From Methanobacteriota archaeon (GTDB taxonomy: Archaea > Hydrothermarchaeota > Hydrothermarchaeia > Hydrothermarchaeales > SZUA-236): DNA of 6,438 bases. A program made the position numbers and the translations under genes. The notes under the pieces were generated by a model that had not been told where the DNA came from, made no database searches, and worked only from the letters and a program-made list of their open reading frames with translations. Below are positions 1 through 5,818 of the stretch, in pieces (within the stretch, counting starts at the first letter, position 1; each line of letters starts with the position of its first letter). The DNA lies in assembly GCA_003695745.1 (NCBI GenBank), contig RFHW01000049.1, positions 1 to 6,438 on the forward strand, read 5' to 3'.

Positions 1-243
1 GACAAGCTCTACAAGCTGCAGCTCAACGTGGGCGGCAAATCAAAGCAGATCGTCGCAGGTGTTGCGAAGCAGTACACGCCAGAGGAGCTTGTGGGCAGGA
101 AGATCGCTGTCATAGACAACCTTGAGCCTGCGGTGATACGGGGCGAGAGGAGCGAGGGCATGTTGCTCGCTGCTCTCGACGGCGAGGTCATCTCTCTGCT
201 CACGCCTGACAAGGACGTCTCGCCCGGCTCCAAGGTGATGTGA
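1..243 (+). CDS. metG: Methionyl-tRNA synthetase, C-terminal tRNA-binding (EMAP II-like) domain, 5'-truncated
   Basis: The window opens inside this gene: frame 1 is open from base 1 and ends at TGA 241-243, giving the last 80 residues. They match the C-terminal OB-fold tRNA-binding domain (MetRS-beta, EMAP II/Arc1p type) that many archaeal and bacterial methionyl-tRNA synthetases carry after the catalytic and anticodon-binding parts. Typical stretches visible are QIVAGVAKQYTPEELVGRK, then IAVIDNLEPAVIRG and SEGMLLAA. In MetRS this domain helps dimerisation and tRNA docking, while the enzyme charges initiator and elongator tRNA with methionine in the cytoplasm. The Rossmann catalytic domain lies upstream of the window, so a stand-alone MetRS-beta or another EMAP-domain protein cannot be fully excluded. 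An internal ATG at residue 27 of one overlapping frame is irrelevant, since this frame is continuous from the edge. The next gene follows after 16 nt and is probably cotranscribed. Confidence 0.88.
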   Translation, partial: DKLYKLQLNVGGKSKQIVAGVAKQYTPEELVGRKIAVIDNLEPAVIRGERSEGMLLAALDGEVISLLTPDKDVSPGSKVM

Positions 244-259
244 GAGGCAGCGCAGACAC

Positions 260-937
260 ATGTCCATGAGGCTCGGTGACCTGACCTGGAAGGAAGTGGA
301 GGAGTACCTCAAGCGCCGGAAAGATGTCATCTTGCCCTTCGGCTCTGTGGAGGAGCACGGACCTCATCTCCCGCTCTCCACAGACGGCGACATAGCTAAC
401 TCTGTTGCGGAGGAGCTCTCGAGGAGAAAGGGCGTGCTCGTGGCGCCTGTCGTCTGGTACGGAGTGTGCAACACCACGCGCGCCTATCCCGGCACGATCA
501 CAGCCGGCTTCGACAGCTTCAAGGCATACGTCGCAGACCTGCTGAGGAGCCTCAAGGATTCTGGCTTTGAGAAGGTTTATGTCGTCTCAGGGCACCTCGG
601 CGGCTCCCACGTCTGTGCCATAACAGAGGCAGCGCGAAGCGTGGAGCTCGATGTGCTTTTCCTCGACCTCAGAGCTGTAAAAAGCGATGACATCCTTGAA
701 ACACAGCCTTTCCACGCCTGCGAGGCCGAGACCTCGCTCATGCTCCACCTCCACCCCGACAAGGTAGATATGTCAAAGGCCGTGGACGAGAAAATCGAGC
801 TCGAGGAGTTCTCAATGACAGCCTCGGTCAAGCTCACAGAAAGCGGTGTCTGGGGCACACCCACAAAGGCCACCAAGGAAAAGGGCAAACTGCTTTTTGA
901 GAGGATCGTTGCGAGCTTTGAAAAGGCGATAAAATGA
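260..937 (+). CDS. Creatininase-family metal-dependent amidohydrolase (ArfB-like FAPy deformylase candidate)
   Basis: A 225-residue cytoplasmic enzyme of the creatininase superfamily, close to the usual family length. The signature PFGSVEEHGPHLPLSTD (residues 26-42) supplies E31, H33 and D42, spaced exactly like the Glu34/His36/Asp45 metal ligands of Pseudomonas creatininase. SGHLGG places H112 at the His120 position, and HACEAETS (152-159) is the conserved distal acidic motif. Archaeal members of this family include ArfB, which removes formate from the formamidopyrimidine made by archaeal GTP cyclohydrolase III in riboflavin and F420 synthesis. That is the most attractive role here, but creatininase and mycofactocin MftE-type activities share the fold, so only the family is firm. 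The usual HGGN motif reads HLGGS, a deviation worth checking. ATG 260 was used; an in-frame ATG at 266 gives MRLGDLTW and is equally possible. GAGAGG at 242-247, partly over the metG stop, is a distant SD. It probably belongs to the metG transcript. Confidence 0.87.
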   Translation: MSMRLGDLTWKEVEEYLKRRKDVILPFGSVEEHGPHLPLSTDGDIANSVAEELSRRKGVLVAPVVWYGVCNTTRAYPGTITAGFDSFKAYVADLLRSLKDSGFEKVYVVSGHLGGSHVCAITEAARSVELDVLFLDLRAVKSDDILETQPFHACEAETSLMLHLHPDKVDMSKAVDEKIELEEFSMTASVKLTESGVWGTPTKATKEKGKLLFERIVASFEKAIK

Positions 938-945
938 CCTGTGTC

Positions 946-962
946 GGAGAAGAAAGAATATG
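946..962 (+). promoter_or_regulatory. SD-like GGAGA (946-950) and ATG (960) upstream of the membrane-protein gene
   Basis: GGAGA lies 9 nt before an ATG at 960, a good translation start. The reading frame from that ATG ends after nine codons at TGA 987-989. The membrane-protein frame, open from 968, is one register away. This looks like the original start of the downstream gene, separated from it by a one-base frame change. It could alternatively be a chance match or a short leader peptide. Confidence 0.4.
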
Positions 963-985
963 ACTGAAATATCCGTGGTGGTTGG

Positions 986-1468
986 CTGACATCTGCGAGG
1001 AAGAAAGCAATCGTCGTATCGCTGTATATCTGGGCACCTATAGTAATTGGGTCATTTATTCTCTTGAGATTTTATTCTTCAGGTTTTTCAGATGGATATT
1101 CGCCCTTTTTGTTGAATACCGATAAAATCTATCTGTTTTGGTATTTTTCAGGTTCGGTTACACTTGGTTTCTTTGTCTATTTATGGGCCGTTTATACTGG
1201 CCGCAGGTCGACGCTGTGGGGTTGTGGCATCTCCTTGATGTGGTATCTCGTGCTTGATGGATTCGGACTCGCCTGGGAGTTTTTGTTCCTGCCCTCAATG
1301 ATTGTTCCGGTACTAATCTCATATGTATATCATAAAAGTGGAGCTGTTAATTTCACATTGGACGGGTACATTGTTTCGGCCTTCTTCGGTATTGCGGCCG
1401 TCTTTCAGGGGATTTTAATTGGATATATTTTTGCCATTGCAGGCATCAGCGGTTATGTGCCTTATTGA
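986..1468 (+). CDS. Hypothetical polytopic membrane protein, 5' end unresolved (possible frameshift)
   Basis: I do not recognise this family. The frame is open from 968 (after TGA 965-967) to TGA 1466-1468 and encodes about 160 residues if counted from CTG 986. It reads as an integral membrane protein with about five helices: near residues 8-27 (after the basic cluster ARKK), 50-70, 77-96, 99-115 and 128-154, with a short aromatic tail. The only standard in-frame start is TTG 1064, but that would remove the first helix and its basic flank, which look like genuine protein. No ATG, GTG or TTG exists in frame between 968 and 1063. An ATG at 960 with a good SD sits in the neighbouring register, so a one-base change around 970-987 would give a 169-residue protein. 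The gene is AT-richer than its neighbours (two 60-nt stretches at 33-38% GC), which suggests foreign origin or relaxed selection. It may be a pseudogene, a sequencing error, or use an unusual start. Confidence 0.6.
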   Translation: MTSARKKAIVVSLYIWAPIVIGSFILLRFYSSGFSDGYSPFLLNTDKIYLFWYFSGSVTLGFFVYLWAVYTGRRSTLWGCGISLMWYLVLDGFGLAWEFLFLPSMIVPVLISYVYHKSGAVNFTLDGYIVSAFFGIAAVFQGILIGYIFAIAGISGYVPY

Positions 1469-1479
1469 AAATTAATCGA

Positions 1480-2118
1480 TTATTCCCTCCACCCTTCCTC
1501 TCCGATAAGTGGCACGAAGACGCATCCTCCGAGGTTTTCTTTAGTTGTTGTGCCGTCGTCGTGTTTTGTGATCCTGAGGAGGTCCTGAGCCCATCTGGAG
1601 CCCACCGGTATGAGGAGCTTCCCACCAGCTTTGAGCTGCTCCACAAGGGGCTTGGGGATGTCTGGCGCTGCTGCGGTGACGATGATGCGGTCATAGGGCG
1701 CTTCAGGCGGGTAGCCTAGTGTGCCGTCCCCCACGATTACCACCACCTTGTCGCACCCCGCCCTTGCAAGGTTTCTTTTCGCCTCCTCGGCAAGCTCAGG
1801 GAGGCGCTCCACAGAATACACCCTCTGCTTTGTGATCTTCGATGTAACACAGGCATGGTATCCTGAGCCTGCGCCGATCTCAAGGACCTTCTGCCCAGCG
1901 TGGAGGTCCGCCTTTTCGCACATGATGGCCACCATATGGGGGGCTGAGATGGTCTGGTCATGGCCGATGGGGAGGGGTGAGTCGTCGTAGGCGAAGCGCT
2001 CCATCCCGCGGGGGAGGAAGAAGTCCCTGTCAACTGCGCGCATCGCCTCTATCACAGAGGGGGATTTAAGATATCCCAATGAGATCAGCCTTTCAATGAG
2101 GGCCTCCTTTTTTTCCAT
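1480..2118 (-). CDS. pcm: Protein-L-isoaspartate O-methyltransferase
   Basis: This 212-residue soluble enzyme uses S-adenosylmethionine to methylate isoaspartyl residues formed by ageing of Asp/Asn, starting their repair to aspartate. The full family pattern is present: the substrate loop GHDQTISAPHMVA (52-64), SAM motif I LEIGAGSGYH (79-88), the ribose-binding acidic E104 at the end of the next strand, GDG (130-132), the APYDRIIVTAAAPDIP block (140-155), LIPVG after it, and the C-terminal FVPLIGEEGW. The length matches archaeal and bacterial Pcm and nothing seems missing. ATG 2118 is supported by a strong SD. The gene starts 17 nt after the stop of the UPF0182 gene on the same strand, so it is probably its second cistron. 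Its 3' end faces the plus-strand membrane-protein gene across 11 nt. Confidence 0.96.
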   Translation of the reverse strand: MEKKEALIERLISLGYLKSPSVIEAMRAVDRDFFLPRGMERFAYDDSPLPIGHDQTISAPHMVAIMCEKADLHAGQKVLEIGAGSGYHACVTSKITKQRVYSVERLPELAEEAKRNLARAGCDKVVVIVGDGTLGYPPEAPYDRIIVTAAAPDIPKPLVEQLKAGGKLLIPVGSRWAQDLLRITKHDDGTTTKENLGGCVFVPLIGEEGWRE

Positions 2119-2130
2119 GGTCCCCTCCTC
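2119..2130 (-). promoter_or_regulatory. Strong Shine-Dalgarno site of pcm
   Basis: Read on the minus strand, the gap between the UPF0182 stop codon and the pcm ATG contains AGGAGG (2129-2124) followed by 5 nt and the ATG. This fixes the pcm start at 2118. It also shows that the short intercistronic gap carries a translation signal rather than a promoter or terminator. Confidence 0.75.
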
Positions 2131-2135
2131 TCAGG

Positions 2136-4826
2136 CTACGCCTTTTGTTTCTCCTTCATCTTCTGCAGAACCTCCTCCAGGGCGCCTAGCTCCTCTCCGA
2201 ACCCGGCCCAGTCGCCTGCTTTCAACGCCTCCATGGCGTTGTTATAGTGTTGAAGGGCAAGAGTGGGGAGGTCCTCTGTAGGCCCGGTGGTAGGCGCGGT
2301 CTCCGTTGCCGGTGCCGCTGTCTCGCCGAAGATGGCTGCCAGGGCCTCGTCCAGGGTCTCCTCCATGACGATGTCGTCCCCGTATGCCACGATCACCCTT
2401 TTAAGCTCCGGGAGCCGGCTCTGCTCTGCAAGGAGATAGAGGGGCTCCACATAGAGGATGGAGTTCTCCACAGGTATGACCAGGAGGTTGCCCCGTATCA
2501 CCCTTGAGCCCACCTGCCCCCAGAGTGTGAGCTGCTCTGAGATCCTCTCGTCCTGATCTATGCGCGCCTCCACCTGCGCAGGGCCGAATATAAGCTCCTG
2601 CTTCGGGAATTTGAATACACCCAGCTCGCCATAGTGCCCGGGGTCTGAGCGGGCGTACATCCATGCGATCATGTTGTCCTTGTTCCGTGGTGTGAAGGGC
2701 TGCATGAGCAGGAACTCCTCTTTCTCCTCGCCGGGGAGCTTCATAATGATGTAATAGGGCTCCATGGGGATGCGCTGGTTCTCATAGAGCTCGTTGGGGA
2801 TGTTCCACATGTCCTCGAGGTTGTAGAAGACAACGGGGTCTGTCATATGGTATTTTGCATAGACCGCTGCCTGGATGGTGAACATGTCCTCAGGGTATCT
2901 GAGGTGGCGCTTCAGGTCCTCCGGCATCTCGCTATATGGTCTGAAAAGACCAGGGAATATCCCTGCATAGGTGTTGATGATGGGGTCCCTTTCATCTACG
3001 ATGTAGAAGTCTGTCTCCCCTGTGTAGGCGTCCACCACCACCTTGACGGGGTTACGGATGTAGTTTATGCCTGAGTATGGTGTTGAGTAGGGGTATCTTG
3101 CAGTTGTTGTGTAGCCGTCTATTATCCAGTAGAGCCTGCCGCCTGAGACCACGAGGTAGGGGTCCCTGTCATAGGCGAGGAAGGGCGCTATGGTGCTTGT
3201 AAGGGTCTTTATGTTCCTGTTGAAGAGTATCCTGCTCTCATCTGTTATGTCCTCTGAGAGGATGATCTTGGGCGTGCCGAAGCGGATGGCCATGGCGAGC
3301 TTTCGCACATAGCTGTTGAGCTGGACGCCGGAGTCCGCCTCATATGTTGTGTACTGGTTCTCGTTCCCCCGGGGGTAGTCGAACTCCCTCTGCCGTGTCT
3401 TTACAATGACATAGTTGTCTGTGCGCTCGCCGAAGTAGATTTCGGGGCGCTCTATCTTGAAGCTCTGGCTTTCAGGCGGGATGTCCTTGATGAGCAGCTC
3501 CGGCAGGCCCTGTTTGCCGATGGTGTTCACCGGGCTTGCAACGACGCCGTAGCCGTGGGTGTAGACGAGGTGCTCGTTTATCCAGTTGCGGGCGCTCTCT
3601 GAGAGCTGGGATGTATCGATCTCGCGCGCCGAGAGCATTACCTCCACATACTCGCCGTCGAGGTCGTATCTGTCCACGTCCACGTCGTTGAACTCGTAGT
3701 AGAGCCGTATCTCCTGTATCTGCTTGTACGTGTCCTTGAGGGGCCGCGGGTCCCAGAGCCGTATGTTCCTGATGGTGGGGGCGTTTTTGTCAAGGTCCTC
3801 TGCGGTGAGGTTTGCGCTGACCTCAAAGGGCTGGTCGTCCACCTTTTCGAGGTTGAAGGCCTTGACTGTGTGCTCGATGTTGTTTTTGATGTAGGGTGTC
3901 TCAAGGCTGATCTCGTTTGGCCGCACCCGGTATTCCTGCACGATGCCGGCGTAAAAGCCCAGGCCGAGGGTGTGAACAGCGATGAGGATGACCACGAATC
4001 CGGCAGGGATCCAGGGCCGCTTTATCCATATGGTGAGCACCATGGAGATGGCGGTCAGGGTGGAGAGCGCGGCAAGGAGCCCTAACGCCGGGAGTGTGAC
4101 CGTCAGGTCTGTGTAGCCTGGGCCGAAGAAGGTGTCTGAGCGCGACGAGAGCAGGAGATTATATGCCTGTAGCCGGTAGCTCGCTGCCATGAGTATGAAG
4201 AAGGCTGCGAGAAGCAGGAGGAGGTGGGCCTTGGCCCATGATGTGAATTTCGGGATCTCGAACCTGATGTCTGAGAAGGTCATGTCAAAGAGTATGGACT
4301 TGCTCTTCAGGAGATAGACGAGCAGGGTGATTGCGCCTATGAATACAAGCATGAGGAAGGCCGCCCGCAGCGCTGTTTCGTAGAAGGGGAGGTCAAAGAC
4401 ATAGAAGGCCGCGTCTCTTCCGAAGACCGGGTCCGAGATGCCGAAGGGGGTTTTGTTGAGGTATCGGAGCACCTCCTCCCATGAGCCTGAGAGGGCTATT
4501 CCGAAGAGGACTGATGCGGCTGCTATTATCCCGAGGATGATGGTGCTCAGGTCCTCTGGCAGGATGACCTCGGCCTCATCGTCTCTGGTCCTTGAAACTG
4601 CGTAGGAGCGGCTTGCGGCGGTGGCGTTGATGTAGGCGAAGACAAAGAAGATGGCGGCGGCACCTATTGCAAGGGCTGCCTTTGTTTTGAGGATGGTCAG
4701 GAAGACCCCGCCGTATCCCATGGACTGGAACCAGAGGTAGTCGGTGTAGAGCCCGATGCCTGCTGTGAATGCCATGATCAGGATCAGGAGGAGTGCGATC
4801 TGAAGCTTTGTCCAGTTGCCGGCCAT
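2136..4826 (-). CDS. UPF0182 (COG1615) family large membrane protein
   Basis: An 896-residue member of the uncharacterised UPF0182 family, known from actinobacteria, cyanobacteria, some Firmicutes and some archaea; no biochemical role is established. The N-terminal third carries about seven predicted membrane helices (roughly 8-28, 46-66, 94-115, 155-172, 202-222, 243-268, 273-294). Family landmarks include YTDYLWF, DPVFGRDAAFYVFDLPFY between helices 3 and 4, and PNEISLETPYIKNNIEHT after helix 7. The following roughly 530 residues form a large soluble, probably extracytoplasmic, domain with family-typical blocks such as YTHGYGVVASPVN, IAPFLAYDRDPY, NYIRNPVKVVVDAYTGE, HLRYPEDMF and GPAQVEARIDQDERIS. 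A Thr/Pro/Ala-rich linker (about residues 834-850) leads to a C-terminal helical segment containing LQHYNNAMEALKAGDWAGF, which resembles a TPR-like helix pair and is common in the family. The length is normal and no frame break is seen. ATG 4826 follows GAAGGA by 3 nt. It is transcribed divergently from the ThiF-like gene and leads into pcm. Confidence 0.94.
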   Translation of the reverse strand: MAGNWTKLQIALLLILIMAFTAGIGLYTDYLWFQSMGYGGVFLTILKTKAALAIGAAAIFFVFAYINATAASRSYAVSRTRDDEAEVILPEDLSTIILGIIAAASVLFGIALSGSWEEVLRYLNKTPFGISDPVFGRDAAFYVFDLPFYETALRAAFLMLVFIGAITLLVYLLKSKSILFDMTFSDIRFEIPKFTSWAKAHLLLLLAAFFILMAASYRLQAYNLLLSSRSDTFFGPGYTDLTVTLPALGLLAALSTLTAISMVLTIWIKRPWIPAGFVVILIAVHTLGLGFYAGIVQEYRVRPNEISLETPYIKNNIEHTVKAFNLEKVDDQPFEVSANLTAEDLDKNAPTIRNIRLWDPRPLKDTYKQIQEIRLYYEFNDVDVDRYDLDGEYVEVMLSAREIDTSQLSESARNWINEHLVYTHGYGVVASPVNTIGKQGLPELLIKDIPPESQSFKIERPEIYFGERTDNYVIVKTRQREFDYPRGNENQYTTYEADSGVQLNSYVRKLAMAIRFGTPKIILSEDITDESRILFNRNIKTLTSTIAPFLAYDRDPYLVVSGGRLYWIIDGYTTTARYPYSTPYSGINYIRNPVKVVVDAYTGETDFYIVDERDPIINTYAGIFPGLFRPYSEMPEDLKRHLRYPEDMFTIQAAVYAKYHMTDPVVFYNLEDMWNIPNELYENQRIPMEPYYIIMKLPGEEKEEFLLMQPFTPRNKDNMIAWMYARSDPGHYGELGVFKFPKQELIFGPAQVEARIDQDERISEQLTLWGQVGSRVIRGNLLVIPVENSILYVEPLYLLAEQSRLPELKRVIVAYGDDIVMEETLDEALAAIFGETAAPATETAPTTGPTEDLPTLALQHYNNAMEALKAGDWAGFGEELGALEEVLQKMKEKQKA

Positions 4827-4860
4827 AGGTCCTTCTTTTGCCTGCAGGGTATATATTGTT
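4827..4860 (-). promoter_or_regulatory. Proximal TATA-like element and SD of the UPF0182-pcm operon
   Basis: On the minus strand GAAACAATATATA ends near 4850, resembling a BRE plus TATA element. GAAGGA at 4835-4830 is the SD for the ATG at 4826. If this TATA is used, transcription would start only a few bases from the ATG and would exclude the SD. A second minus-strand AT-rich element (TATATTTTAT, around 4910-4919) would give a leader of about 60 nt that retains the SD. Which one is used cannot be decided by eye. Confidence 0.4.
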
Positions 4861-4896
4861 TCACTTGCCTGGTCTGTTGTTGGTGGGCAGGCGTAT

Positions 4897-4911
4897 ATTA
4901 CTAATAGTAAT
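4897..4911. promoter_or_regulatory. Perfect 7-bp inverted repeat in the divergent control region (operator candidate)
   Basis: ATTACTAATAGTAAT is a perfect inverted repeat of 7-bp arms around one central base. It sits in the AT-rich DNA between the divergent UPF0182 and ThiF-like genes. The flanks GTAT (4893-4896) and ATAC (4917-4920) add further but asymmetrically spaced symmetry. It overlaps or borders the distal minus-strand TATA candidate, so it could bind a dimeric regulator. In DNA this AT-rich, short palindromes also occur by chance. Confidence 0.35.
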
Positions 4912-4927
4912 AAAATATACCATAAAC

Positions 4928-4935
4928 TATAAATA
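4928..4935 (+). promoter_or_regulatory. Distal TATA box candidate for the ThiF-like operon
   Basis: TATAAATA on the plus strand is a near-ideal archaeal TATA box. Initiation about 25 nt downstream would fall near 4955-4960, giving a leader of roughly 60 nt whose first bases would include the GC-rich hairpin at 4957-4975. The competing proximal element at 4981-4989 would give a leader of about 10 nt. Confidence 0.4.
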
Positions 4936-4956
4936 GGAAGAATATTTTTCTACTCT

Positions 4957-4975
4957 TGCCCGGCCCGATCGGGCA
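4957..4975. repeat. GC-rich palindrome / hairpin between divergent promoters
   Basis: GCCCGATCGGGC (4963-4974) is a perfect 12-bp palindrome. The wider segment can instead pair TGCCCG (4957-4962) with CGGGCA (4970-4975) around a 7-nt loop, so two mutually exclusive structures exist. It is a GC island in AT-rich DNA just before the proximal plus-strand TATA. No U-run follows it on either strand, so it does not look like a terminator. It could be an operator or, if transcription starts upstream, a leader hairpin. Confidence 0.45.
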
Positions 4976-4980
4976 TACAA

Positions 4981-5015
4981 TATTATATGTAAAGGTCAAA
5001 TCTTGATGGAGTGAT
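4981..5015 (+). promoter_or_regulatory. Proximal TATA-like element and SD of the ThiF-like operon
   Basis: TATTATATG at 4981-4989 is a TATA-like element 32-40 nt before the ATG at 5021. GGAGTGAT at 5008-5015 resembles the archaeal GGAGGTGAT ribosome-binding consensus with one base missing. It supports 5021 over the out-of-frame ATG at 5014. Confidence 0.5.
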
Positions 5016-5020
5016 GCAAA

Positions 5021-5818
5021 ATGGGACTCTCCCTGAACGAGATCAAAAGATACAGCCGCCAGCTCGTGCTCCCTGACATGGGGGCCCGCGAGCAGAACAG
5101 GCTGAAAAACGCGAAGGTAGCTGTGACAGGTGCCGGCGGCCTGGGCTGCCCGGTCTCCACATACCTCACCCTCGCCGGGGTGGGGCAGATAGACATATTC
5201 GACATGGACAAGGTAGAGCTCTCCAACTTCAACCGCCAGTTCCTCTACACGCCTGAGGACATTGGGCGGCCCAAGGTGGAGGTTGCGGCCGAGCGCCTCA
5301 GGGCCGTGAACCCTGAGATCGAGGTGAACGCCATAGACACTGTCATCAACTATGACAACGCCTTCGACCTCCTCAAAGGCTACGACGCGGTTGTGGACGG
5401 CACAGACAACTTCCCGGTGCGCTATGCCGTAAACGACGCCTGCGTCGTCAACAGGATCCCCCTCTTCCACGGCGCGGTGCTCATGTACGAGGGGCGGGTG
5501 ACGACCATCATCCCCGGCGAGACGGCCTGCTACCGCTGCGCCTTCCCTGAGCCGCCGCCGGCAGGCTCGGTGCCCACCTGCAGGGAGGCAGGCGTCTTCG
5601 GCGCCATGACAGGCATCGTGGGCAGCATCCAGTCGCTGGAGGCGATACGCTATCTCGCAGGCCTTGAGCCAAGCCTCAAGAACACGCTGCTCATCATAAA
5701 CGCTGACTACAGCATCTACGACAGGATCAAGCTCCGGCGCCGCGAGGGATGCAGCGCCTGCGGAGAAACCTTTATCCCCAGGCCCGTGGACTACAGCTGT
5801 GAGGTGCCAGAAGGATGA
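5021..5818 (+). CDS. ThiF/MoeB/HesA-family E1-like adenylyltransferase
   Basis: A 265-residue cytoplasmic E1-like enzyme that, by family, adenylates the C-terminal glycine of a ubiquitin-like sulfur carrier (ThiS, MoaD or SAMP type) with ATP, priming it for sulfur transfer or conjugation. The start RYSRQLVLPDMG (10-21) is the classic MoeB/ThiF opening. The nucleotide loop is GAGGLG (37-42), with SNFNRQF (68-74, R72), GRPKV (82-86, K85) and DGTDN (126-130, D129) as catalytic parts. C170/C173 and C244/C247 form the structural zinc site. C187 in PTCREAGVFG lies at the transfer or persulfide cysteine position of MoeB/ThiF. There is no rhodanese domain, so sulfur must come from another protein. 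The next gene overlaps its stop codon and encodes a TusA-like carrier, which fits sulfur chemistry. Thiamine, molybdopterin/tungstopterin or tRNA thiolation cannot be told apart from sequence alone. Confidence 0.93.
   Translation: MGLSLNEIKRYSRQLVLPDMGAREQNRLKNAKVAVTGAGGLGCPVSTYLTLAGVGQIDIFDMDKVELSNFNRQFLYTPEDIGRPKVEVAAERLRAVNPEIEVNAIDTVINYDNAFDLLKGYDAVVDGTDNFPVRYAVNDACVVNRIPLFHGAVLMYEGRVTTIIPGETACYRCAFPEPPPAGSVPTCREAGVFGAMTGIVGSIQSLEAIRYLAGLEPSLKNTLLIINADYSIYDRIKLRRREGCSACGETFIPRPVDYSCEVPEG

Noticed and set aside
1064..1468. TTG 1064 as the start of the membrane protein
   Set aside because: It would remove the first hydrophobic helix and its Arg-Lys-Lys flank, which continue in the same frame upstream, and there is no convincing SD before it.
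2247..2507. Plus-strand frame opposite the UPF0182 3' end
   Set aside because: No recognisable domain, no SD, and it lies fully over the conserved C-terminal part of UPF0182.
3638..3904. Minus-strand Thr/Ser/Arg-rich frame within the UPF0182 gene
   Set aside because: Same strand but another register of a gene with continuous family-typical sequence; its low-complexity composition is a register artefact.
4957..4975. GC-rich palindrome as a transcription terminator
   Set aside because: No T-run follows it on either strand, and it sits upstream of genes transcribed away from it rather than at a gene end.
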